This document shows, one piece after another, positions 12,917 to 24,446 of a stretch of 64,000 bases of DNA. How positions within the stretch are numbered: position 1 is the stretch's first letter; every line of letters begins with the position of its first letter. Location of the stretch: NCBI RefSeq assembly GCF_003086295.3, contig NC_092048.1:39122425-39186424 (forward strand), in the 5' to 3' direction. Position numbers and translations under genes: made by a program. Origin of the DNA: Arachis hypogaea (lineage: Eukaryota > Streptophyta > Magnoliopsida > Fabales > Fabaceae). The notes under the pieces were generated by a model. That model searched no databases. It had not been told where the DNA came from and worked only from the letters and a program-made list of their open reading frames with translations.

Positions 12917-13157
12917 CTTCTTAGGTGGTTTAGACATGTGAGAAAAAGACCGATAGAACATCCAGTCAGGAGAGTGGATGAGATGGAAGATGGACAAGGG
13001 ACGAAAGACAGAGGAAGACCTAAGAAGACCATTTATGAGGTGGTCAAACGAGATCTACATGTAAACGGTCTCTCTGTAGACATGATACATGATACATGAC
13101 AGAGCACAATGGCGTCGTTTGATTCATGTAGTCGACCCCACTTAGTGGGACAAGGCT

Positions 13158-13230
<73 letters not shown>
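12917..13230 (+). mobile_element. 5'-truncated RTE-type LINE with (TTG)n tail
   Basis: The translation near 12919-13080 gives LRWFRHVRKRP, then RRVDEME, then GRPKKTI and VNGLSVDM. This is the typical C-terminal end of plant RTE-clade LINE reverse transcriptase proteins, followed by a short 3' UTR and a pure TTG tail (13158-13230) as in that clade. The body is lost, as usual for dead-on-arrival LINE copies. It sits in the first intron region of the PMD gene and may have displaced its splice acceptor. No target duplication was identified. Confidence 0.8.
13158..13230 (+). repeat. (TTG)24 microsatellite, LINE tail
   Basis: About 24 uninterrupted TTG units forming the 3' tail of the LINE fragment. 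Confidence 0.95.
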
Positions 13231-13232
<2 letters not shown>

Positions 13233-15504
13233 TTGTAGAGTTCACGGTATCTGACATGTGATCACCCACTCCCTCCGAATCGGTACAATGATAGGGTTGA
13301 GGAGCATTTACGGTTTACTGGTTTCTTGTATGTTTTCCAAATTGGAGTAGTTCAATGTCAGAAAGTACTGGTAAATGCTCTAGTCGAAAGGTGGCATCCA
13401 GACACACATACCTTTCACCTTCCTGTTGGTGAATGTGCTGTGACATTGGAAGATGTTGCTGTTATTCTTGGTCTTCCAACAGACGGTCTTCCAGTCACAG
13501 GGATGACTATGAGTAGTTTTGAAGCCTTAGAGGTGGAGTATTTGCAGCAATTTGGGATTGTACCGAGGAAGTTGGACTGTAGAGCAAGCTGCATAAAACT
13601 GACGTGGCTTCGAGATCTAAAAGAACGATTACAGTTGGTTGACGAAACCAGCATGCAGAGATACGTAAAGTGCCACATTATGTTATTATTTGGTACAGTC
13701 TTGTTTGGTGACAATTCTGGGGCATCTGTGCACTGGAAGTTCCTGCCTTTGCTTCGTGATTTTGGCAGTATCAGACAGTACAGTTAGGGATCTGCATGCC
13801 TGGCACACCTGTACAGGTCATTATGCAAGGCATCTCATTTTGACTGCAAGAAAATCGATGGTCCGCTAACACTTCTGCTAAACTGGGCTTGGATCCGTCT
13901 CCCATATCTAGCGCCGGTTCCTCGGGAACCCCGCAGTTTTCCACTTGAAAACAGGTAACATTATCTTACACTTACATCCTATCTTCATATTTAGAATCCA
14001 ATTGTGTTAATGAATTAAGTCATATTAGGTGACGTAACTGGGAGCGTGGAGATCGACGCTTTAGGTATCTTACGCTTGAGCACTTTAGGAAAGCCTTGGA
14101 TGATCTCCAAGAAGGCCAGGTGTGTAGTTATTAAAGAAGTATTTGATTCGGGTTTAGTGTTAATGTTATTTGGGTTGTAATCATCTGTTTCTTTATTTTC
14201 CGCAGTTTGTGTGGCATGCTTATGTTGTTGATCGCATTGATACAGACATAATTCCTGCAGACATCTACATGCACTTGGTTGTGTGAAGCACTACGGTGCT
14301 GTTAGTGTCTTTTGAAATCATTGAGTGGCATGCAACCGATAGGTTTAGGCGACAGTTTGGTTTCGTTCAAGGAGTTCCTCATCAGGAACGGAATCTAGAC
14401 AAGGCACACGGAATGGTCCTGATTGGTCCTAAGAATCTTGACTGGGCCACGGCCACGACTCATTCATTTTGGGTGATGCAGTGGACAAACAGGTATAATC
14501 ATATTCTTACTGAGCTTCCCGTGCCTCCACAGCATCCCTTGGATATTTACATGTACTGGTACCGTGCAAGATATGGCAACCACTTGAACTTGTCGGATCG
14601 TGTGGGTCAAGAGAATGACGAGGGTAATCAAGTTATGGATGATGACAATGAAGAACAGGAGCTACAGTCACCGCCACCTCCACCTCCACCTCTACCTCCA
14701 CCTCCACAAGAACAACCACAATCCTCAAACCCATATGTACCTCAAACACAGTTTACCATATCATATCTAATACATCAACAGTATTGGGGTACTCCACAGC
14801 TTGACTCAGGAGATGGAGCATCTTTTAGCCAGTTACTTGGGTTCATGGTTGCAGAAGCAGATCAATCACAGTACGGCCATCAGCCTGATATCATGGCTGG
14901 TAGGTATTCCTTGGACGCGATGCATCCATACCGTACTTCCTCGGTTAGTACTGGAGGGTTGGTATCTGGTAACTCTAGTAGGAGTGACAGTGGTAGAGGA
15001 ATTCTTAATAGTCAAAACCCTCGCCGTGTTTTAATGGGTCTAATTGAAGAAAATTCTAGGACAGCTGAGCTAGAGACAGACGAGTATTGAGGATGATGAG
15101 GAGGATGAAGATGAAGACATGGAAGAAGTGAAGAATCTCGTAATGATGCTTCTGGTGATGATGATGGTGCAGGTCCTATTATTGCTTTATTCTTTAGCCA
15201 ATTGATTATATTATATTCATATATGGTTGATTTGCTTATATTATATACTTGCTGGGTCAATTGATTATATTATATTCATGTATGGTATTTGTGTTGATTT
15301 TATTATATTATAAACTTGTTCAATCAACTAATTAAGTTATACACAGGTGAGGCACGAACTCCAGCTGAAATAGTTAAAGGCTACAATCTCAGGGTTGATC
15401 CGCCATGTCGTAGCGCTAATCAATACACTTCGTCCCTGTTCAAAAGGATCTCCAAGAAATACAAGGATCTTGTGGATGACGTAAAGTGGGCAAGGAGAAA
15501 GTAG

Positions 15505-15737
15505 CTTTTGTGTAGTTAGTATTATTATTGTGTATGTTATCGAACACTTTTCTATGTATCGTTTGAATGTTCTATGTATTATTACAATGCATATCATGGA
15601 GTACTTTTCTATCGCAAATGGCATATAGTAGTTTGATATCAGTTACAATGTTTCAAATAACATACTTTATACCTTGGATAAGTTATATAGAGTCGCAAAT
15701 ATCATAGCTACTTGGATTTAACGCAAAATACATAAAT
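15505..15737. other. tail-to-tail spacer of MULE C
   Basis: About 230 bases between the 3' ends of the two convergent genes; AT-rich, no feature beyond likely polyadenylation signals on both strands. Confidence 0.5.
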
Positions 15738-18525
15738 CTACTGAGCATTATTGCCGGCACTTGCACCACCTACCTGACGGCATCTACTACAGCTGTGTCC
15801 CTCAGCCCCACATTGCTTACATCGCCTAGGACGACGTAATATTCGCATGTCCATCTCGTTCAAGAAGCGCGTCATCCTTGGACGACCTTTGGTAACTCGT
15901 CTCAGGTACGAATTCGGTACGAATCGAGGCCTGTTGTAAGCAGGCCATGTAGTAGGATTCCCTAGTGGCCTAAACTTGGCTCGGTAAACCCGTCGAACTT
16001 GGTCCATCTTATACACATTAAGAACATACACTTGCCAATCTAGTCATTGATTTTCACAACATGCAAACACATGTCGACAAGAAATTCGGTCCACCTAGAA
16101 CTCACCGCAGTCACATCATTGTCGACGGAGGTCGACGGTATACTCCATTGCACTTGGCATCTCACGCACTTCAAAGACCTCATTTTGCCTGTCGAAGCAA
16201 TTCACCTGGATGTTTCCTGATGCAAGTTGATTTGCATGCAATTTGGAGGTCACAAGCTTAGAAAAAACATGGCCGGCATTAATCTGAGCCTCCGCCTCGA
16301 TAAGTTGCTTTGATAAGTGCAGTGATGGGGAGATTGTGTGCACCCTTCAAGATTGAGTTGATGCATTCCACGAGGTTCGTCGTCATGTGACCCCATCGGT
16401 AACCACCGTCGAATGCCAATGCATACTGTTCGCGGGGATTTGGTTTAGCCAGTTAGTGTAAGCCTCGCCCCGTTCTCGTAAACGTTGGTAACGCAATTCG
16501 TACTCGCAGACCGTCCTCGAATATCCTGCACAATAAGAAAGGACAAATCACAAAAAAAAAAACCAATAACAGTACACTGTTAATAATGAACTTCAAATTA
16601 CAACGAGGTTACCTATATTGACGATAAGTTTTTGTAGGTACAGTGCCTTGAACTTTCTTAAAAAATTCGACTCTATATGCCTGATGCAAAACATGTGAAA
16701 AGCTCTGGGAGGCGACCAAGCTCCGTTAATGCGGGCCACAGCTGCATTGATGGATTCGCGTCGGTCAGAGATCAGTCCCATACCATCTCGAGTCACTACA
16801 TGTTGTCGCTGGTTACTCAGAAAAAAGTGCCACACATCAGAAGTCTCTCCCTCCACAATAACAAATGCAATTAGGATGATATTGTTGTTACCATCCTGTG
16901 AAACTGCAACCAACAGACAACCCTTATACTTTCCGTACAAGTGAGTCCCGTCTACTTAGACAACTAGTTTACAATGTCTGAATACTCTAATACATGGGTA
17001 ATAACTCCAGAAGACTCTATGCAACACCCGGATATCAGTAACCAAGTCATCGCCTTGATATGCAGGCATAGTCTCAAAATGGACAACTGCTGATGGCTCC
17101 TTATGACACATGGCCTCAAACTATATAGGCGAAGCTTCGTAAGATGCTTCCCAACCTCCAAATATTTTTCCACTGGCTTTTGCTTAGCCAACCATGCTTT
17201 CCGATAGCTGATAGTGTAATTAAATTCGAATGTACTTCTGCAATAACTAATTTCACCTTTATCGAGGGGTCAGCCTCAACCAACGGCTTTATTGCTTCTG
17301 CAATTGTGTTCGAATCCAACTTCGAATGATCCTGAAAAATGGTTGCTCTGGTGCAAGTGTGACTACCATTATACCTCATTATAACCCAACAGTACTTTCT
17401 ACTAATCATGCTAACCCTGATAAGCCAATCACAACCTGACCCATACTGCGTACATTTGGCATAAAATGTCAGCGGCTCCGACTCATAAACCTGGTAGTCT
17501 ACACCTCTTCGGATAGTATAATCTTTCATTACTCTAATAACAGCTTTCCTGGAATTGAATTCCATTCTCACAGCAAATTCACCATCTACGACAACAGGAA
17601 TTTCTACCACGACGACAGCCGTAGCGTAAATATTTAATACACAAATATTTAATAAGTGCAATTAAAAGTAAATCAATAATCATTATATCAAACTTAATAT
17701 AATTAATAAACACTAATTAAAAGCATAAGCACATAAATAAATACTAATTAATAAACAATAATTAATATTTAACTTAAACAATGACTAACTAGAAATAATA
17801 TTATTAACTAAACAAACACAGAAACAAATGCTAATTACGTATATTATCACATGTCACGTAACTATTTGGTCACATCGATCAATATAAATTATTATAAAAT
17901 TCTAATCCTTCGTATATACATATAGGCAATTACGTGCCTGCATTCGTATACTCCGGAAACTTCGAAGCATGCATGGCTTCCAAGTCCAAAACTCGCATGA
18001 AAGACGGCTCCTCAAACGGATGTTCGTTTGCGAGTGTATTTGCCACGTCAGTCACATTTGGTGCCATAGTGCCGTCACCTTGGTCTTCGTCTCCATCTGG
18101 ACCAACAACTTCGTAATTGCTTTCAAACTCTTCCTCACTGTCGCTGTTGTAATCTTCCCGTTCAATATTTAGGTCGGCTTCAGACTGTTCGAATTCAACA
18201 TACACTTCAATAAACGATATCTGACCGCGACTTTCAATGTACATTGAAAACATCTCTTGCATGCTCGCTTCATCAGTTACATATTTCGTCTGAAATTGAA
18301 CGAATCCACCAAATACCGGTATGGGATACCTGTATAAAATACCTGTATTCTCCTAGACAACCCAGATTCTATCTTCTCACAAATTACACCTTTTAGTTCC
18401 TCGAATGAGATTGTGAATGGAATAACAATATCTAACGAATTTTCACAAATAAATTTCACTCCTTCATTTGTTTCTAACAAAATCTGACCGAAATAATATA
18501 CTTTCAGTAAGACTCTATTATCCAT
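15738..18525 (-). pseudogene. MURA (MuDR-family) transposase of MULE C, broken
   Basis: Read on the minus strand from MDNRVLLKVYYFGQIL (18525). The order is: an N-terminal PB1-like module, an acidic linker (EDYNSDSEEEFESNYE), the MuDR DNA-binding module with CTQYGSGCDW and NGSHTC (about 17335-17470), the MULE catalytic domain with VDGTHLYGKYKG (first Asp, near 16950), LISDRRESI (second Asp, near 16780) and FCIRHIESNF, a SWIM zinc finger (CDCGEF then CRHVFACC, about 16050-16110), and a C-terminal knuckle [14 protein letters not shown] (about 15775-15815). Several TAA, TAG and TGA codons and frame slips break it, for example directly before and within the SWIM motif. It faces the PMD gene tail to tail. 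Confidence 0.88.
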
Positions 18526-18756
18526 TTTTCTCACTCACATGAATAAACTTCACACTCAAGTTATTTTTCTTCGTTCGAAAGAACAGAGAAAGATAGATGG
18601 AGGTGCTGAGGGAAGAAGATGATGAATTGAAGAACTGCTCTAATCAGTCCAATACGAGCTACTCACACTTATATAATGTAAAAATATATATATATATTAT
18701 ACTCAACTCGGACCCAGCGATTACCGTTAACGTATTCAAATATTTATTAATCAAAT

Positions 18757-18907
18757 TCGGACGGTCCGATTTGATTTTAGAAAAAAAATTACTAATCGGA
18801 TGGTCCGATTAGTCACTCCTAAAATTCAAAATTTTTCCTCCCTCACAACTCGGACCATCCGATTTGGTTATCCAAATTTTTTTGTACAGAATTCAGATGG
18901 TCTGATT
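18757..18907. promoter_or_regulatory. subterminal palindromic motifs, right end of MULE C
   Basis: Four spaced copies of the motif seen at the left end: 18757-18770, 18796-18810, 18850-18864 and a decayed one at 18893-18907. They lie upstream of the MURA start, mirroring the left-end copies upstream of the PMD gene. Confidence 0.5.
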
Positions 18908-19060
18908 TCTTCCATCAGGTCTCAGCAAAAACTGTCCCACATCTATGTATAGCACTCCCATATTCCATATCAACGCATAACTCACATATAGCTGGCATAT
19001 CTAAAATAATGAGCCTCTTTGCGGTAATGTCATTGATTCACCATGACTTTTGTAAAAGTT
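18905..19060 (-). repeat. right TIR of MULE C
   Basis: An imperfect inverted match to 3393-3491 plus 11613-11665 along its whole length (anchors listed under MULE C). By eye, about two thirds of positions agree, with small indels. The outer end is uncertain. Confidence 0.55.
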
Positions 19061-20583
19061 AAAAAAAAAACAAACAAAAGCTTAGTTGTATCTTTGATTT
19101 TGTAAAATTTGTTCACTGTAAAATCTTTAAAACAAAAGTATGTAATTAAATACATAAGATAATTAATTTTTTCTAAAAAGAATCAAACAGTCACATCTTT
19201 TTACAGAGGATGGGGGACGAGAGCGTGGATGATGATAAGAAGACAGCAAGCAATATAGGATTTAAAAAAAAAAAAAAGAATTCTAAAGTGAAGTAGTGGT
19301 TAAAATGATAAATTGAGAACCTAATCATCTTGAATTAAAATAATAGGACTCTGATATGATAAAAATTATGAATTCAACCGTGATTAAAATTAAACAAATG
19401 TTATGTACACACATTTGTATATAATTATTGCATTATTTAATCAACTTTAATATGTATTTTATATTTTATATGTATTTTATATAAATGATTGATTTGATAA
19501 TTAATTTTAGTATATCCATAGTTAAAAATTTACAAGTAGTTGTTATTATGTGAAGTTAATCATTAAAAATTGTTAAATAATTTAACATATTTGATTAAAT
19601 TATCATCTAACAATTTTTAGCTATCAAAATTTTCACCTTATATATAATATGATTGATCTTTATAATTTTCCTTACTTTTAATTTTTTTAAGAAAAAAAAA
19701 CCCTAATAATTAATTATTAAAAAATTAATAAAAAAATTTAATTTTATATCAATTTTATACAGATAATTAGTATTAATATATTAATAAAAATAATTATTTT
19801 TTAAATTTACTCTTTAAAAATTTATTTAATCACAAATACCTGATTTAATACATTAAAATTAAATTAACTTGATAAATAATTAAATATTACATAATAAAAA
19901 TAAATATTGCAATGTATAATTAATTATATATTATTACATTGATAAAAATAATTAATTTTTAAAATTTTTTTAAAAAAATCATCTAAACAATCTAATTAGA
20001 AAGAACCGAAAAATTTTTATTCTATAAAGTAAAACACTTCTAATTATTTTTATATAAAATTGACTGTTAAAAATTATTAGATGATAATTTAGTTAAATTT
20101 AATAAATTATTTAATAAATTTTATAAAAATATTATTTATATATTAAAATTAACTACTAAAATTAGTCATTAATATATTTATATTTATATATATATATAAT
20201 TTAATTTATTTTTAATATATATTTATATTTTAATATATATTTTATACTAATAATTAATTTTAGTGGGTAATTTTTAACACACTCGCACTTCATAACTATA
20301 AACTTCGTGCATACAAAAATTGCTCCCGAGAATTGAGATTGAGGAAAATTTCAGAAAAATAAATAATAAAAGGAAGGAAAGGAAAATAAGAACTGCAAAG
20401 ATTCAAAGATTCCGTAAGATTCACATATTATTAAACTCAGAGCATCAGAGGTTCGTTGTCATCGAGGGCCATCGCGTATCCTAGGGGGGGGGGGGACTTT
20501 GCACTTGGGTGGTTCTAGTTTCTGCGTTGCATCGTTGCATTGATTTTCAGGTGGAAGAACTTCCAAAATTTCACCGGAACATT
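19061..20583. other. AT-rich intergenic DNA upstream of J-domain gene
   Basis: About 1.5 kb of very AT-rich DNA made of short shuffled words (TTAATTTTAGT, TATATTTTAATATAT) seen in many small plant repeats. No element can be delimited. A run of 11 G lies near 20485. The last 300 bases hold the likely promoter and 5' leader of the J-domain gene. Confidence 0.5.
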
Positions 20584-22778
20584 ATGAGCAATTTCATAAC
20601 CCTGTGTAGGCCTCACACACTGTTCTTCTCTTCTTTCATTACTTGCAGATACCTGTTTCAAACCAGGGCTTCTTTAAGGAACCCTAATTGCGATTCCCAT
20701 TTTCCCTCTTTTTCGTTATACTCTTCCTGGCTCATCGATTCCTGGGGTTCGAGCAGGACTTGACTATGGTTTCGCGTTAATCAGAGGAGAACTCTGGTCA
20801 AGGCTTCAAATTGGGACGAACAACAATCCCCTTGGTAAAATACTGAAACTTTTCACTCTAAAGTTCGTTCCTTTTCCCGAAAACAACGAAAAAGGAAGAA
20901 AAGGGGGAAAAAAATCAGCCAAAACAGAGTCTTGCAGCTGAAAAGACCACCGATTATAATTTGGGTTTTGCTAAAGTTGAAACTTTTTACTGATTTTTTT
21001 TTTTTTTTGAAAACTTCTAGTTATTATTGAATTCAATGCATTTGGGGTTGTCACCTTCATTCGCGAATGGTTGGTTGTGTAGTGGTGTAAATGATGTTAG
21101 CCTTTGTTGTAGGAAGAGAATAGGGATGGGAAACTTCCTATGGATACTTGTTTTGACAGTTGATTCTTGAATTGACTATGCTGAAACAACAGAATTGGAC
21201 AGAGATGCTGATGAAGAACAGATAAAGAGCGCTTATCCACGATTGGCTAAATTCTATCATCCAGATGGTATGTAACTATATTTGTTAATTCCAGCCACTG
21301 CTTCATTGAAGGGTTGTATGTAACACTGATTAATGATGGCCTATCTTATCACATCTAGAAGCAATATGTTCATATGGCCATTTAACTTGAAGCTTAGTTT
21401 CTGCGACTACTTTGCATTGTGGCATTTACATCTTGTCTTGGATACTAGTAGTTTGCTAGAAGTACAGTTCCACTGTGCTTGTGTTGTTTTCTAAGATGAA
21501 AATGTCTGAATACATATAGTAACTCTACTTCACTATTCCAGTCTATGATGGTAGAGGAACCCTTGAGGAAGGCGAAACAGCAGAAGCTAGGTTCATTAAG
21601 ATCCAAGCTGCTTATGAATTGCTTATAGACAATGAGAAGCGAAGACAGTATGATATGGATAACCGAGTCAACCCTCTGAAGGGAATATCTTTTATGCATC
21701 TGACTATCTTCGCAGTTGATTCTAGTTACTTGTTAAGTTTTATCTTTCATAGAGGAACTTCAATATGTTTAACTTTTGCTTTTCTAACTTTTAACCTTTT
21801 TGGAACATGTTGTGTGCATTGTCTTTTAATTTCTATACTTCAAAGGTTGGTGAGTAAAACTATGTCTACGATTGAAACAGTTTGACATACAAAGTGTTCA
21901 CATATTGATATATTAAATTGCCTTATTCCTCAATCTTACAATCCTATAGCAAAGTAGGACATGCTATCAATTTCTTCCCTTGTATAAGCGTGCCAGATTG
22001 AGTTACTTAATCAGATATTACTGTTTTGTGTTTCCTATGGAGAATGCATTTATGATGCTTTCTTGTCACTTTTTTATCTTTTGAATCATAGGAGAGTGTC
22101 TAAGTTTGATTTGTGAAATCCGTGACCATATCCTTTCTTCTTTTTGTAATCTCATAACACATTACTTCTCTTCATATTGTCAAATGTCAATTGAAGTGGT
22201 GTTTTGATTCCTTCAGGCGTCTGAGACATGGATGGAGTGGCTAATGAAAAAGCAAAAAGCTTTTGATCAACGTGGTGATATGGCAGTTGCTGCTTGGGCT
22301 GAGCAGCAGCAACAAGAGTTGAATCTACGTGTCCGTCAACTTTCTCGTTCAAAGGTATTAGGGCATACTTAAAATTTATCACTTCCAGGTTTGAGTGAAT
22401 TTTAAAGAATACAGGGCATAAATTAAGTCAAAACAACAGTTATTTTGAATAGAAGGAAGTAGTTTTTCACCCTAAAGTAGAATTTGTGTTTTGAAATGGC
22501 AACAGTATAACATGCTTTTTTTTTTCATTTTCTTTTTTTTTTTTACTTTTATGTGACTGAAATAGTTTGTAAAATCTTAGACGGATCCTGATGAGGCAAG
22601 GAAGATTCTGGCTAGAGAGAAGGCAGCTGCTGCTAAGAATTTCTCCAATACCCTTAAAAGGCACACACTTGTTCTCAAGAAAAGAGATTTGATGAGAAGA
22701 AAGGCTGAGCAAGATCAAGATAAACATATCAGCCAGCTCTTGGCAGCAGAAGGTCTTGAATTAGATAGTGATGAATGA
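20584..22778 (+). pseudogene. J-domain (DnaJ-like) protein gene, probably a pseudogene
   Basis: Exon 1 (20584-20834) starts MSNFITLCRPHTLFF, a Ser/Phe-rich leader that looks like an organellar targeting peptide. Exon 2 (to 21267) gives ADEEQIKSAYPRLAKFYHPD with the HPD motif of a J domain. Exon 3 (21542-21681) gives FIKIQAAYELLIDNEKRRQY. Exons 4 (22217-22354) and 5 (22581-22778) encode a basic, helical C-terminal region ending LAAEGLELDSDE. Known: J domains stimulate Hsp70 ATPase. Damage: TGA at 20761 in exon 1, exon 3 ends AAG|GG where a GT donor is expected, no clear acceptor directly before exon 2, and Pro in place of the usual Arg or Lys in helix II. Splicing could be rescued at a GTGAGT near 21850, but that brings in stops. 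Exons 4 and 5 remain clean. Confidence 0.75.
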
Positions 22779-22797
22779 AAATGGGACATAATTCTCA

Positions 22798-22805
22798 CTT
22801 ATCAA
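22798..22805 (+). repeat. target site duplication of hAT element, left copy
   Basis: CTTATCAA directly before CATAGTTATC; the same eight bases follow the element at 24439-24446. Confidence 0.92.
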
Positions 22806-24438
22806 CATAGTTATCGGAACCGAACCGGTAATATGATCGGGTCATCGGATTACTGGTTCAACCGGTGGGTCACTGAATCCGGTCATAATTAAAAAAGTAT
22901 AAAATTATATAAATAAAATTAAAATAATGTCTTAAAACTTAAAATGTAAGTCTTTACAAACATTAATAATCTAATATCAAGTCTTAAACATAACTAATAA
23001 TCTAAAAAAAAAAAGATAATAAACTAGTCTTTAGTACAAAATATGTTTTCAATTTATATCAACAAGAGCAAGTGAAAGATAACACAAACATTAAATCAAG
23101 TCCAAGGGGTGAGCTTTAAGTTGGCATCAACATCTTCATAGGACAAATTTAGAGCTTGATCAACATTTTTTTCATTTTGATTTGCATCAATATCTTCCAT
23201 AGCATTATTATAAATTCTTTTAGTGGCAAGATCAGGGGTAGAAGTTGTTGATGATGCTTGTTCTTGAGATGGTGGTGTTTCTGATGGTGTTTGAGATGAA
23301 GACATTTTTAAAATTCTAGCAAAAGAAACCAAAAATATTTTCAACAACAAAAGATTTACTTAAGTCAGTTTTTAAGCAATACAGCAATTGCCACCATTTC
23401 ACCAAAGTTCACTGACTTTGTGATTCAACAAAGTGAACAAACAGCAACTCTAAAAAAATCCAGCAATAAACAACAACAGTTCTAAAAAACACAGCAACTA
23501 TACAACACAGCAACTCTAAAACACAGCAACCAGCAACAAACAACAACGCCAAAAAACTAAATACAACATCAGCAACCATTAGATTCAAGTTAAACAATAA
23601 TTCTAACTAAAGTAATAACCATCAGATTCAATAACTCTAAAAAATCAAATACAATAGTAATAACCACCAGATTCAATAATAATACTAACTAAAATATGCT
23701 CAGCTTCAACAATTCTAAAATTCAATTACAACAGTCAACAGCAACTACCAGGTTCAGTATTCAACAATTCTAGATTTCTAGTAAAAGACCATGGTAAAAA
23801 ACTTGAAGGGAGCTCACCTGGATAACTGGTTCCCAGACCGCGACCAAGAAGACGTCCACCACCACCCGACTGACCCGAGGGAGCAGATGCATAGATGTCT
23901 TTTGTGAACTTTCTGTCGCCGACGAAGTGAACGTAGGGCAGGAGCACGGGACCGCGACGACGACGAGGTGAGGAGACGAAGTGAGAGACTGAGAGCGACG
24001 AGGTGAGGCTGTGACCGTGAGAGACCGAGAGTGACGAGGTGAGCGGAGAGGCGACAAAGTAACGAGGTGAGGGGAGAGACGATGGAGTGACGAGGTGAGG
24101 GTGAGCGACTGTCGAGTGTCGACGACGAAGGATCAGAGAGAACGGAGACGAGCACCCGGGGGGGTTCCACACTTCCACTGGAATTAGACTGATTTGATTT
24201 CTCAGATTATGGGCAATGGGGAGGGGGGAATAGCCATTAGGGTTCGTTGAAAGGGGAGGGGGGGATCTGAAAGCGAAACGACGTCGTTTCTTTTTTTTTT
24301 TTTTTTTTTTTTGAAAGGAAAAGCACAACCCGGACCGGGTTGAATTAACCGGCCGGATCACCAGTTTTAACGTAAGCCCGTCAGATCAAACCGGGTTCCA
24401 GTCGAACCGGTCAGGTCGAGCCGGATTTGATAACTATG
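22806..24438. mobile_element. non-autonomous hAT-type element
   Basis: Ends are CATAGTTATC and GATAACTATG, extended inward by GAACCGAACCGGT-like words on both sides, with an exact 8-bp duplication CTTATCAA, the hallmark of hAT transposition. At 1633 bases it is too short for a transposase. A minus-strand frame (23096-23305) starting MSSSQTPSETPPSQEQ is Ser/Thr/Pro-rich and could be the remains of a transposase N-terminus, which would make this an internally deleted derivative. The right half (23820-24290) is GC-richer, with a repeated GACGAGGTGAG word, and its frames are not recognised. It lies 27 bases after the J-domain stop codon. Confidence 0.88.
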
Positions 24439-24446
24439 CTTATCAA
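24439..24446 (+). repeat. target site duplication of hAT element, right copy
   Basis: CTTATCAA, identical to 22798-22805. Confidence 0.92.

Larger units (their letters stand above)
11924..15504 (+). pseudogene. plant mobile domain (PMD, MAIN-like) gene of MULE C, broken
   Basis: Exon 1 (11924-12001) starts MPKKQKYKDVDRPELH and ends at a GTAAGT donor. Exon 2 runs from about 13263 to 13954 and holds the PMD core (VQCQKVLVNALVERW, DVAVILGLPTDGLPV). Exon 3 is 14029-14119, exon 4 starts at 14206, and a last exon (about 15348-15504) ends in VKWARRK. A Pro-rich linker (about 14669-14710) and an acidic tail follow the domain. TAG at 13785, TGA at 14030 and TGA at 14284 fall where related proteins have Trp, and the acidic tail is frameshifted after 15090. 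Known: PMD proteins include MAIN and MAIL1, and many PMD genes ride on Mutator-like elements. Not functional as it stands. Confidence 0.85.
3393..19060. mobile_element. MULE C: MuDR-like element with PMD gene and MURA gene
   Basis: Seen: a convergent pair, a plus-strand plant mobile domain gene (11924-15504) and a minus-strand MURA transposase gene (15738-18525). Sequence outside the pair matches itself in inverted orientation. Going inward from about 3393 (skipping E1) and from about 19060, both ends share CATTGATATT / CAATGACATT, TTATTTTAATATG / TTATTTTAGATATG, CGTTATGGA / CGTTGATATGGA, ATGGGTGCTTTAC / ATGGGAGTGCTATAC, then GGAAGAA. Known: MuDR-type elements carry long TIRs and, in maize, convergent genes. 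Inferred: without E1 the element is about 7.5 kb, old and inactive. No 9-bp target duplication was found, so the outer boundaries are approximate. Confidence 0.6.

Noticed and set aside
13033..13269. Minus-strand poly-Thr frame
   Set aside because: Antisense reading of the TTG tail of the LINE.
23735..24361. 208-residue minus-strand frame in the hAT element
   Set aside because: Arg/Ser/Pro-rich low-complexity translation starting in a poly-T run, no domain, overlapped by other frames; more likely GC-rich non-coding element sequence.
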